A DNA stretch of 64,000 bases from an uncultured Oscillospiraceae bacterium (GTDB lineage: Bacteria > Bacillota > Clostridia > Oscillospirales > Oscillospiraceae): the NCBI GenBank assembly GCA_934589675.1, contig CAKTOF010000005.1, positions 62,001 to 126,000 of the forward strand, read 5' to 3'. How positions within the stretch are numbered: the stretch's first letter is position 1; each line of letters begins with the position of its first letter. The position numbers and the translations under genes are program-made. This document shows, piece by piece, positions 25,790-34,657 of the stretch. The notes beneath the pieces are model-generated. The model made no database searches, was not told the DNA's origin, and worked only from the letters and a program-made list of their open reading frames with translations.

Positions 25790-28700
25790 TTACTCGATGG
25801 ACTTGAGCGACTCGGCCATGTTGATGCGGTCGAGCTTGAAGAACAGGAAAAACGCAACGACGATCGCAAACACGAATGTCAGCGCGACGGCAAGCACGAA
25901 GCTCACCGGCGCGATGCGGCACTCAAAATTCACGGCATTGATCTTGATCTGCGCCATAACGTACCGGTGCAGCAGCATCCCCATCGGCAGGCCGCACAGC
26001 GCGCTGATGCCCGTCAGGACAAGATTCTCGCGGAAGACGTAAGCGGCCGATTCGTTCGGGTAGAAGCCGAGGACCTTGAGCGTCGCGATCTCGCGCTGCC
26101 GCTCGGTGATGGAGATGTTCGTCAGATTGTAGAGCACGATGAACGCCAGCGCGCCGGCGCACACAAGCACGATGAGCACGATATAGTCCAGACTCTGGAA
26201 CATATTGCCCACGCGCACACGCATATCCGCATTCACTGACACCGACGCGACATTGTCCGTGCTGAGTATTTTGGCCGAAAGCGCATGGACGTCCGCGCCG
26301 TCCGCGGCCAGCACGTAGGCCGTGCGCTGCTCCGGCGCGCCGAGCTGCGCCGTGTATGTTTCGGTCGGAACGATGACATAGTCATAAATATAGTTGTCGA
26401 AGATGCCGCTGACCGTAACGTTCAGCGCGTTGTATTCCGAGTCGTGCAGCGTGATCTCATCGCCGACGGCGATGCCGCACGTCCGCGCGAGCCGGTTGTT
26501 GATGACGGCATGCCCCGCCTCCGGCCACGCGACAATCTTGTCGCCCGCGTGCAGATTCCAGAAGCCGTCGAGCGGCGCATCCGCAGCAATGAGGTTCACC
26601 GTCTGCGTCTGCCCGCCGGCGGATAGATCCATGCTGCCCTCGTGGACATAGCGAATCTCGGAGGCGTCGCTGCCGCACGAGCGCGCCAGCGCTGCGCGCC
26701 CGGCGTCCGTCGGCGCGTGCTGGAATGTCACGGCGCAGTCGTAAAGCTCGATCTCGTCATACTGAAAATCGACGATGTTTGCAATGGAGTCCCGGATGCC
26801 GAAGCCCGTGAGCAGCAGCGCCGTGCAGCCGCCGATGCCGAGGATCATCATGACCATGCGCTTTTTGTAGCGCAGGATGTTGCGGACGGACACCTTGTGC
26901 AGAAACGGCACACGCTTCCAGAGGAACTTCACGCGCTCGATCAGGATGCGCTTTCCCGCCTTCGGCGACTTTGGGCGGATCAGCTCGGCCGCAGGCGAGC
27001 GGAGATCGCGCCGGCAGACAAAATATGTCGCGCCGAGGGCACAGGCGAGATACATGACCGAGCAGAGCGTGAACAGCTTCCAGTCGAGTACAAAAGCAAC
27101 CGGCCGATCGATGGCGTACATGATCATGTACACCTCCCACAGCATCATCGGCATAAACCGCGAGCCGATCAGGAAGCCCACGATGCAGCCGATGGCCGAC
27201 GCGCTGCCCGCGTAGACAAGATACTGCCCGCTGATGGCCGCGTTCCCATAGCCAAGCGCCTTGAGCACGCCGTTCTGCGTGCGCTGCTCATCGACCATGC
27301 GCGTCATCGTCGTCACGCACACGAGCGCCGCGACCAGGAAGAAAAACAGCGGGAACACGCGCGAGACGCCCTCAACGATGCCCGCGTCGTTTTCAAGGCA
27401 CGCATAGCCGATGTTCGCCGAGCGGTCAAGGACGTATGTCACAGGCGCCTCGAGGTCATCCAGCTTGGCCGCGTTCTCGTCGATCTCATTCTGCCCGTCG
27501 GCAAGCTTCTGCTCGGCGTCTGCAAATTCGTTCTGCGCGTCGGCATACGCCGACTCGTATTCGCCGAGCCCGTCTGTGTACTGCGCCCAGCCGTCGGCAA
27601 GCTCCTGCTCGGACGCATCGAGCTGCTGCTCGGCGGCGTCAAACTGGCTTTGCGCCTCCGCGCGCGCCGCGGTAAGCTGTGCCTGCCCCGCATCATACTG
27701 CGCCCTGCCGTCGTCGTAATCGGACTGCATCGTCGCGATGGCCTCGGCCGTCAGCGGCTCGCCGATGGCGCTCTCAGCCGTCTTGTAGGCGGCCGCGAAC
27801 TGCTGCGCCGTGATGCCGTCCGTCATCGCGGCGTTGACAGCCGAACAGACCGGCTCCGTCCCCGCGAGGACGTCGTTCATGAGCACGCTCGGCTCTGCGT
27901 ACGCCGTCCCGAGCGCGGCGTTCACGCCCTGCATGACGGCAAGGGCGGCGTGATACATCTCCTGCACCGAGCTCAGCTGCTCGGCTGCATCGTCCAGCTG
28001 CGTCTTGCTGGCCGCCAGCTTTTCCGCCATGGCGTCAAGCTGCGCCGTGAGGTCGGCCCGCTGGGCATCTAAATCCGCGCGGCCGCCGTCGATGGCCGCC
28101 TGCGCGTCGTCAAGCTGCGACTTGGTGTCGTCCAGCTGTGCTTTCGCGTCGGCAAGCTCGGCGAGCGCATCGGCCCGCTTCTGCTCGTACTCCGCGCGGT
28201 TATCGTCCAGCTCATTCTGCGCCTTGTCGATCTCCGCCTGCGCCTCGTCCCGGATGGAGGCATAGCGCAGCGCCGCGCGGTCGTCGAGCGCGCGGCGGAC
28301 CTTCGGCCGCAGCGCGTCGATCGCGTCCTCATACTCGTCCGTGTAGATTTCGCCCGCATACGGGATGGTCAGGTACATCTCCGTGTAGTATTCCGAATCA
28401 AACCCGCCCGGCAGCAGGCAGCAGAAGCCGGACACTCTGCCGCCGCCGAGGCTCGTCGAGCCGCGCTCGAAGTTTACATAATATGATGAATTCACCGTCC
28501 CGACGATCGTGTAGGAATCATAGGCGAACAGCTCTCTTGTATCGTCCGGATTGTCCTGCGAGAGCGTCAGCTGCTGGCCGATCTTGTCGTCGGAGATGAG
28601 CCGCGCGTCCACAACGCACTCGTCGTCCTTCTCCGGCAGGCGGCCCGCGACGAGCTCGACGCCGTTCACGCCGTCGAGAAGCGTGAGCGCGTGCAGCGCC

Positions 28701-28999
28701 GCATCCGACCCGGTATCCATGGCGCAGAGCACGTCTGCGCTCACCGAGCCGTATGCGCCCGAGACGCCCTCTGTTTTGGCAAGCGCCGCGACATCCTCGT
28801 CCGTCAGGCCGAGCGTGCTGATAAGGCGGAAGTCATAAAGATGCAGCTCGGTCAGGTATTCGTCCGCCGTTTTGAGCATGGCAGACTTTGCCACACGCAG
28901 CCCCGCAAAAAAGCCCACGCCGAGCGCAATGATGGAAAATATGGCAAGAAACCGGCCGAGGCTGTTCCGGATCTGCCGCAGAAGCGATCTTGTCAGCAT
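25790..28999 (-). CDS. FtsX-like ABC transporter permease with long coiled-coil ectodomain
   Basis: The 1069-residue protein has an N-terminal membrane helix, a very large extracellular region, three or four helices in the middle (about residues 570-700), a second extracellular domain, and three C-terminal helices. Two FtsX domains are visible. The first ectodomain holds coiled-coil segments (about residues 250-350 and 430-540) rich in LDDAQ/ELADA heptads. The architecture is that of large clostridial MacB-like permeases whose cargo is unknown. It may export a substrate or act mechanically on the envelope. The ATG at 28999 lies 4 bases after the ATPase gene stop. Confidence 0.88.
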   Translation of the reverse strand: MLTRSLLRQIRNSLGRFLAIFSIIALGVGFFAGLRVAKSAMLKTADEYLTELHLYDFRLISTLGLTDEDVAALAKTEGVSGAYGSVSADVLCAMDTGSDAALHALTLLDGVNGVELVAGRLPEKDDECVVDARLISDDKIGQQLTLSQDNPDDTRELFAYDSYTIVGTVNSSYYVNFERGSTSLGGGRVSGFCCLLPGGFDSEYYTEMYLTIPYAGEIYTDEYEDAIDALRPKVRRALDDRAALRYASIRDEAQAEIDKAQNELDDNRAEYEQKRADALAELADAKAQLDDTKSQLDDAQAAIDGGRADLDAQRADLTAQLDAMAEKLAASKTQLDDAAEQLSSVQEMYHAALAVMQGVNAALGTAYAEPSVLMNDVLAGTEPVCSAVNAAMTDGITAQQFAAAYKTAESAIGEPLTAEAIATMQSDYDDGRAQYDAGQAQLTAARAEAQSQFDAAEQQLDASEQELADGWAQYTDGLGEYESAYADAQNEFADAEQKLADGQNEIDENAAKLDDLEAPVTYVLDRSANIGYACLENDAGIVEGVSRVFPLFFFLVAALVCVTTMTRMVDEQRTQNGVLKALGYGNAAISGQYLVYAGSASAIGCIVGFLIGSRFMPMMLWEVYMIMYAIDRPVAFVLDWKLFTLCSVMYLACALGATYFVCRRDLRSPAAELIRPKSPKAGKRILIERVKFLWKRVPFLHKVSVRNILRYKKRMVMMILGIGGCTALLLTGFGIRDSIANIVDFQYDEIELYDCAVTFQHAPTDAGRAALARSCGSDASEIRYVHEGSMDLSAGGQTQTVNLIAADAPLDGFWNLHAGDKIVAWPEAGHAVINNRLARTCGIAVGDEITLHDSEYNALNVTVSGIFDNYIYDYVIVPTETYTAQLGAPEQRTAYVLAADGADVHALSAKILSTDNVASVSVNADMRVRVGNMFQSLDYIVLIVLVCAGALAFIVLYNLTNISITERQREIATLKVLGFYPNESAAYVFRENLVLTGISALCGLPMGMLLHRYVMAQIKINAVNFECRIAPVSFVLAVALTFVFAIVVAFFLFFKLDRINMAESLKSIE

Positions 29000-29003
29000 A
29001 CTC

Positions 29004-29708
<705 letters not shown>

Positions 29709-29743
29709 AGCGCATCCTCCTTGTGCAATCATCTGTTCTTTTT

Positions 29744-29772
29744 ATTTTAACGGTCATTGTATGTCCTGTCAA
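29744..29772 (-). promoter_or_regulatory. Promoter of the ABC operon
   Basis: On the minus strand TTGACA (29772-29767), a 17-base spacer and TAAAAT (29749-29744). Confidence 0.75.
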
Positions 29773-29812
29773 AGGAAATCGGCGTTTTTTCACAGACTGT
29801 TCACACCCGTCA

Positions 29813-29841
29813 TTGACAGACCGGCCGCGGCTTTCTAAAAT
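29813..29841 (+). promoter_or_regulatory. Promoter of mutY
   Basis: TTGACA (29813-29818), a 17-base spacer and TAAAAT (29836-29841), 27 bases before the start codon. Confidence 0.75.
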
Positions 29842-29868
29842 AGTAGCACGACCGGCAAGGAGGCATGC

Positions 29869-30900
29869 ATGAAACAGGATTTTTACGACAAGCTGCCCGG
29901 CGCACTCCTGCCGTGGTTTCAGGAAAACGCGCGGGAGCTTCCCTGGCGCGCCGACCGCGAGCCGTATCACGTCTGGCTGTCCGAGATCATGCTCCAGCAG
30001 ACGCGGGTCGAGGCCGTGCGCGGGTATTATACGCGCTTTCTCGCCGCGCTGCCGGACATTGCCTCGCTCGCCGCGGCCGACGAGTCCGTGCTGCAAAAGC
30101 TGTGGGAGGGGCTCGGGTATTATACGCGGATGCGCAATCTGCAAAAGTGCGCGAAAATCCTGATGGCGGACTACGGCGGGCAGTTCCCGCGCGAGTTTGC
30201 ATCCATCCGCGCGCTGCCCGGCATTGGGGACTATACGGCCGGCGCGGTGTCGTCCATCTGCTTTGACCTCCCGGAGCCGGCTGTGGACGGGAACGTGCTG
30301 CGCGTGATCTCGCGCATCGGCGAAATTTCAGATCCTGTCGACGCGCCCGCGACAAAAAAAGCCGTGACCGAAGCCCTCCGCGCCGTCTACCCCGCCGGCC
30401 GCTGCGGCGACTTCACGCAGGCGCTTATGGAGCTCGGCGCAACGGTCTGCGTGCCGAACGGCGCGCCGCGCTGCGGCGTCTGCCCCGCGCAGGAATTCTG
30501 CGGCGCGTATGCGCACGGGACAGCCTCGAAGTTTCCGGTCAAAAAGCCGAAACGCGCGCGGCGCGAGGAAGCGCGCACCGTGCTCATCCTCTCGTGCGGC
30601 GGCCGCATCGCAACAAGAAAGCGGCCGGACAGCGGCCTGCTCGCAGGGCTCTGGGAGCTTCCGAACGAGCCCGGCACGCTCACGGCGCAGCAGGCGCTCG
30701 ATCTGGCGTCGGAATCCGGCGCGCACCCGCAGGCGCTGACGCGGCAGGCGGACAAAACGCACATCTTTACGCACATCACGTGGAAGCTTCGCGGATATTA
30801 TATATCGTGCGCGCAGGAGGCTGCGCCCTTCCTCTGGCAGAGCCCGGAGCAGGCCGCGCTGCCGACCGCATTCCGCATCTTTCTGGAGGGAACGCCATGA
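29869..30900 (+). CDS. mutY: A/G-specific adenine glycosylase
   Basis: The 343-residue protein has the MutY start (LPWRADREPYHVWLSEIMLQQTRVE), the helix-hairpin-helix with catalytic aspartate (LPGIGDYTAGAV, VDGNVLRV) and a [4Fe-4S] cluster with cysteine spacing C-x7-C-x2-C-x5-C (CVPNGAPRCGVCPAQEFC). A NUDIX-like C-terminal domain recognises 8-oxoguanine. It removes adenine mispaired with 8-oxoguanine. It heads a three-gene unit with ATGA overlap to the next gene. Confidence 0.95.
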   Translation: MKQDFYDKLPGALLPWFQENARELPWRADREPYHVWLSEIMLQQTRVEAVRGYYTRFLAALPDIASLAAADESVLQKLWEGLGYYTRMRNLQKCAKILMADYGGQFPREFASIRALPGIGDYTAGAVSSICFDLPEPAVDGNVLRVISRIGEISDPVDAPATKKAVTEALRAVYPAGRCGDFTQALMELGATVCVPNGAPRCGVCPAQEFCGAYAHGTASKFPVKKPKRARREEARTVLILSCGGRIATRKRPDSGLLAGLWELPNEPGTLTAQQALDLASESGAHPQALTRQADKTHIFTHITWKLRGYYISCAQEAAPFLWQSPEQAALPTAFRIFLEGTP

Positions 30901-31313
30901 CGATTGAAGAAGTCCTGACCCGCTTTTCCGGCGACCGCTTCGCGCTGAGCGCCGCCGGGGTGGAGATCACGGCCGTCGGTGAAAAATCGGCCGAATGCAC
31001 CGTGCGTCTCCGGCCGGAGCATCTCAACTCGCTCGGCCGCCCCATGGGCGGACTTATCTTTACGCTGGCGGACTTCTGCTTTGCCGTCGCCGCCAACGCC
31101 GACGTCATGGGCACCGTCTCGCAGTCGGCCAACATCACGTTTTTGTCCACCGCGCAGGGCAAAACGCTCACCGCCCGCGCCCGCTGCATCCGCGACGGAC
31201 GCACGACGTGCCTTTACCAGGTCGACGTCGCGGACGGGACTGGCGCGCTTGTGGCCTATGTGACCGTCAGCGGCTATCACACCGCTTGCAATATGGAGGA
31301 GGAACCAACATGA
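30897..31313 (+). CDS. PaaI-family hotdog thioesterase
   Basis: The 138-residue protein has the hotdog-fold PaaI pattern: LNSLGRPMGGLIFTLADFCFA, where the family normally has an HGG segment, and ANITFLSTAQGKTLTARARCIRDG. Members hydrolyse acyl- or phenylacetyl-CoA type thioesters. The usual HGG is MGG here, so the catalytic geometry may differ. The start overlaps the mutY stop (ATGA), and its own stop overlaps the next start (ATGA). Confidence 0.85.
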   Translation: MTIEEVLTRFSGDRFALSAAGVEITAVGEKSAECTVRLRPEHLNSLGRPMGGLIFTLADFCFAVAANADVMGTVSQSANITFLSTAQGKTLTARARCIRDGRTTCLYQVDVADGTGALVAYVTVSGYHTACNMEEEPT

Positions 31314-31933
31314 AAGTTCTGCTTGTCAACGGAAGCCCGCACGCACACGGCTGCACATACACGGCGCTCAGCGAGGTGGCACGGACGCTCGGCGAAGCGG
31401 GCGTCGAGACGGAGATCATCCAGACCGGCAGCGCGCCGGTGAGCGACTGCATCGCCTGCGGCCGCTGCCGCGAGACCGGAAAATGTGTCTTTGACGACGA
31501 CCCCGTCAACGCATTTGTGGAAAAGGCGCGCACGGCGGACGGCTTCGTGTTCGGCACGCCGGTCTATTACGCGCACCCGAGCGGCCGGCTTCTCTCGTTC
31601 CTCGACCGCGCATTTTTCAGCGGCTCGTCCGCGTTCGTCCACAAGCCGGGCGCGGCCGTCGCCTCGGCCCGCCGTGCGGGCACGACGGCGTCCTTCGACG
31701 CGGTGAACAAGTATTTCACCATCGCGCAGATGCCCGTCGTTTCCTCTACATACTGGAATATGGTCCACGGAACGTGCGCCGAGGACGTGCTGCGCGACGA
31801 GGAGGGCCTTCAGACCATGCGCAACCTCGGCCGCAACATGGCCTGGCTGCTGCGCTGCATCGCCCTTGGCCGCGAAAACGGCATTCTGGCCCCGGAGGCG
31901 GAGCGGACGTATCACACGAATTTCATCCGGTAA
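31310..31933 (+). CDS. NAD(P)H-dependent FMN reductase / iron-sulfur flavoprotein family
   Basis: The 207-residue flavodoxin-fold protein starts KVLLVNGSPHAHGCTYTAL (FMN phosphate loop). It has CIACGRCRETGKC at about residues 47-59, the cysteine set of the iron-sulfur flavoprotein branch, and GTPVYYAHPSG. It probably transfers electrons between NAD(P)H or ferredoxin and an acceptor such as a quinone. It is co-translated with the thioesterase gene. Confidence 0.87.
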   Translation: MKVLLVNGSPHAHGCTYTALSEVARTLGEAGVETEIIQTGSAPVSDCIACGRCRETGKCVFDDDPVNAFVEKARTADGFVFGTPVYYAHPSGRLLSFLDRAFFSGSSAFVHKPGAAVASARRAGTTASFDAVNKYFTIAQMPVVSSTYWNMVHGTCAEDVLRDEEGLQTMRNLGRNMAWLLRCIALGRENGILAPEAERTYHTNFIR

Positions 31934-31941
31934 AAAAAGCA

Positions 31942-31970
31942 GGAGGACGGCATCAGCCGTCCTCCATTTC
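31942..31970 (+). terminator. Terminator-like hairpin between convergent genes
   Basis: GGAGGACGGC-ATCA-GCCGTCCTCC forms a 10-bp perfect stem that also encodes the last codons of the convergent cca-type gene. The T-run on the plus side is poor, while the minus side ends in TTTTTTT. Confidence 0.55.
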
Positions 31971-33071
31971 TTCCGCCATTTTCAGCAGGATCTCCCGCCG
32001 GTTGTCCTCCGGAAAGCGATGCACATGCGCAAGCAGCGCGGAAAGGCACCGCCCTGCCGCCGCGCCGCGCTGCGGGATGTCCCGCCCCGTGACGGCCAGC
32101 TCGCGCGGGTAGATGCACGTTCCGCTCCCCAGCACGCGGTCAAGCTGTCCGCCCGTCCGGCTCAGGCAGCACAGCGCGCGCACCGGGATCTCCCCGCATT
32201 CTGCCAGCGCGTCCTTGAGCGCTGCATCCCCGCGCGGCGCGCTCCCCAGCCCGGCAGCTGCGCGCATGGCGCGGCAGATGTCCCGCGGCAGGCGGAGCTT
32301 CACTCCGTCGGCCTCCGGGCACAGCGCCGCGAGCGCCGCCCAGCGAAGCGCGCGCTCCGGCGGCACGTCCCTCACGCGCGCCGCATCCGGCAGCGCGCTG
32401 ATCCCGACGGCCGCGAGCAGCCCGAGCGCGGCCATTTCGCCAAGCGCGCCCGGCTGCGGAGACAGCAGCGTCTTTTCCATCTCATCGCGCACGCGCTCGG
32501 CGGAGACGAGCGCTGCAAACCGCGCGCAGCTTCGCACGGCGGCCATCGTCCCCGCCTCGATGCCGAAGCCGAGCTCGGCGGAAAAGCGCAGCGCGCGCAG
32601 CAGCCGAAGCGCGTCCTCTGAAAACCGCCGCTCCGGCTCTCCGACGCAGCGGATGACCCCTCGCTCCAGATCGTCCCGGCCGCCGAAGAGGTCTGTCAGC
32701 CGGCCGCGTGCGTCCATCGCCATGGCGTTGACCGTAAAATCGCGGCGGGAGAGATCTTCTGCAAGCGTGTCGACAAACCGCACCGCATCCGGCCGCCGGT
32801 GGTCGGCGTAGCCGCTCTCCGCGCGAAACGGCGTGACCTCGGCGTGCTCGCCGCCGCAAAACACCGTGACCGTCCCGTGCCTTCCTCCGGTCGGGACGGC
32901 TTTTTCAAAGATGGACGAGATTTCGTCCGGCCGCGCGCTCGTCGTGATGTCCCAGTCATGCACGCTCCGGCCGAGCAGTCCGTCGCGCACGCAGCCGCCG
33001 ACGAGATACGCCTCATGTCCGGCAATCGAGAGCGCAGCCAGGATCTCCGCAATGCCAGCCGGAATGTCCAT
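31953..33071 (-). CDS. cca: tRNA nucleotidyltransferase / poly(A) polymerase family protein
   Basis: The 372-residue class II nucleotidyltransferase has YLVGGCVRDGLLGR and DWDITTSA with the metal-binding aspartates, then the neck-domain RRDFTVNAMAMD and RALRFSAELGF. It most likely adds CCA to tRNA 3' ends. It lacks a clear HD phosphohydrolase domain and is somewhat short. I chose the ATG at 33071 because GGGAGG lies upstream. A role limited to adding C or A only cannot be ruled out. Confidence 0.88.
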   Translation of the reverse strand: MDIPAGIAEILAALSIAGHEAYLVGGCVRDGLLGRSVHDWDITTSARPDEISSIFEKAVPTGGRHGTVTVFCGGEHAEVTPFRAESGYADHRRPDAVRFVDTLAEDLSRRDFTVNAMAMDARGRLTDLFGGRDDLERGVIRCVGEPERRFSEDALRLLRALRFSAELGFGIEAGTMAAVRSCARFAALVSAERVRDEMEKTLLSPQPGALGEMAALGLLAAVGISALPDAARVRDVPPERALRWAALAALCPEADGVKLRLPRDICRAMRAAAGLGSAPRGDAALKDALAECGEIPVRALCCLSRTGGQLDRVLGSGTCIYPRELAVTGRDIPQRGAAAGRCLSALLAHVHRFPEDNRREILLKMAEEMEDG

Positions 33072-33115
33072 GACGACGCCTCCCTTCCGTATAAACCGCG
33101 GCACACAGTTTACAC

Positions 33116-33144
33116 TTGTTTTATCAGCGTAAACGTATTATAAT
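33116..33144 (+). promoter_or_regulatory. Promoter of murC
   Basis: TTGTTT (33116-33121), a 17-base spacer and TATAAT (33139-33144). An inverted repeat GTTTAC (33108-33113) and GTAAAC (33129-33134) brackets the -35 and could be an operator. Confidence 0.7.
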
Positions 33145-33203
33145 CTAAATTCGGCGCAGGCGCAATCGCCCGCCATGTGAAATCATCATCTGGAGGTATC
33201 TTC

Positions 33204-34580
33204 ATGTCCTCTGAAGAGACTGCTCTTATTGAGTCCTATCTTGTCCCCGGCAAGCATGTGCACCTGATCGGCATCGGCGGCGTATCCATGCGGCCGCTCG
33301 GCCTCGTGCTGCGCGGCAAGGGACTGACGATCACAGGCTCCGACATGAATTCGTCCGTTTCAACGGAAGATCTCGTGCGCAGCGGCATCCCCGTCGCCAT
33401 CGGCCACCGCGCCGAGAACATCGCGGGCGCGGACTGCATCATCCGCACGGCCGCCGTCCACAACGACAATCCCGAGATCGCCGCCGCGCGCGCGGCGGGC
33501 ATCCCAGTCTTTGAGCGCGCGCAGGCCTGGGGCATCATCATGCGCGAGTACAAAAATGCCGTCTGCGTCTCCGGCACGCACGGCAAGACGACGACGACGT
33601 CCATGATCACGCAGATCTTCCTGCTCTCCGGCCTCGACCCGACTGTTATGATCGGCGGAACGCTTCCGCTGCTCGGCGCCGGTCACCGCGTCGGCAACGG
33701 CGACACGATCGTCATGGAAAGCTGCGAATACTGCAATTCATTTCTGAACTTCTTCCCGACCGTCGCCCTCGTGCTCAACATTGAGGCCGACCATCTGGAC
33801 TTTTTCAAGGATCTGGACGAGATCTGCGGCTCGTTCCGCAAGTTCGCCTCGCTCGTGCCGGAAAAGACCGGCCTTGTCATCGCAAACGGCGACGACGAGA
33901 ACACGCGACGCGCGCTCTCCGGCCTCGACCGGCCGATGATCACCTTCGGCTTTGACGAGCACAACACCGTCTTCCCGAAGAACTTCTCGCGCGGGTACAG
34001 CTCGTTCGACATCTACTGCGGCGACAAGAAATACTGCCACGTCGACCTTCGCGTCATCGGAAAGCACAATGCGCTCAACGCCCTGGCCGCCGCGGCGGCG
34101 AGCTGGTCGCTCGGCGTGGGCGGCAGCGCGGTGAGCGAGGCGCTCGGCGCGTTCACGGGCGCGGACCGCAGGCTGCAGTTCAAGGGCAAATGCGGCGGCG
34201 CGGACGTCTACGACGACTACGCCCACCACCCCGGCGAGCTGCACGCGACGCTCGAGGCCGTGCGCTCGATGGGCTACGAGCGCATCATCTGCGCGTTCCA
34301 GCCGCACACCTACACGCGCACGAAGGCGCTCTTTGACGACTTTGTTCGCGAGCTGCGCACGGTCGACCTCGCGGTGCTCGGCGAGATCTACGCCGCGCGC
34401 GAGCAGAACACGCTCGGCATCTCCGCGCGTGACCTCGCCGATCAAATTGACGGCGCAGAGTTCTTCAAGACGCTGCCCGAGATCGCCGCGTTCCTGAAAA
34501 AGACGGCGCGCCCCGGCGACGTTATCCTCACGGTCGGCGCAGGCGACATCTACCGCGTGGCGGACATGATCACACAGTAA
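33204..34580 (+). CDS. murC: UDP-N-acetylmuramate--L-alanine ligase
   Basis: This 458-residue Mur ligase starts at the ATG 7 bases after GGAGG. It has the MurC Rossmann start VHLIGIGGVSMRPL, the ATP loop GTHGKTTTTSM (near residue 124) and the C-terminal VYDDYAHHPGE and QPHTYTRTK motifs. It adds L-alanine to UDP-MurNAc in peptidoglycan precursor synthesis. It is a single gene here rather than in a dcw cluster. Confidence 0.94.
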   Translation: MSSEETALIESYLVPGKHVHLIGIGGVSMRPLGLVLRGKGLTITGSDMNSSVSTEDLVRSGIPVAIGHRAENIAGADCIIRTAAVHNDNPEIAAARAAGIPVFERAQAWGIIMREYKNAVCVSGTHGKTTTTSMITQIFLLSGLDPTVMIGGTLPLLGAGHRVGNGDTIVMESCEYCNSFLNFFPTVALVLNIEADHLDFFKDLDEICGSFRKFASLVPEKTGLVIANGDDENTRRALSGLDRPMITFGFDEHNTVFPKNFSRGYSSFDIYCGDKKYCHVDLRVIGKHNALNALAAAAASWSLGVGGSAVSEALGAFTGADRRLQFKGKCGGADVYDDYAHHPGELHATLEAVRSMGYERIICAFQPHTYTRTKALFDDFVRELRTVDLAVLGEIYAAREQNTLGISARDLADQIDGAEFFKTLPEIAAFLKKTARPGDVILTVGAGDIYRVADMITQ

Positions 34581-34585
34581 AATCG

Positions 34586-34613
34586 CACGGCCCGCAAGCG
34601 GGCCGGGCTTTTT
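34586..34613 (+). terminator. Terminator after murC
   Basis: CGGCCCGC-AA-GCGGGCCG stem extended by GC pairs, followed by CTTTTT. Confidence 0.85.
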
Positions 34614-34657
34614 GGGAAAAAAGTTAGACTCGTCATACTTTCAGGGAGAAAAAGAAA

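Noticed and set aside
31953..33071. Broken or frameshifted cca gene
   Set aside because: It is shorter than many CCA enzymes but the frame is intact, the catalytic motifs are present, and the stop coincides with the hairpin at 31942-31965.
34614..34657. Fur box upstream of feoB
   Set aside because: The short leader after the murC terminator shows no GATAATGATTATC-like symmetry.
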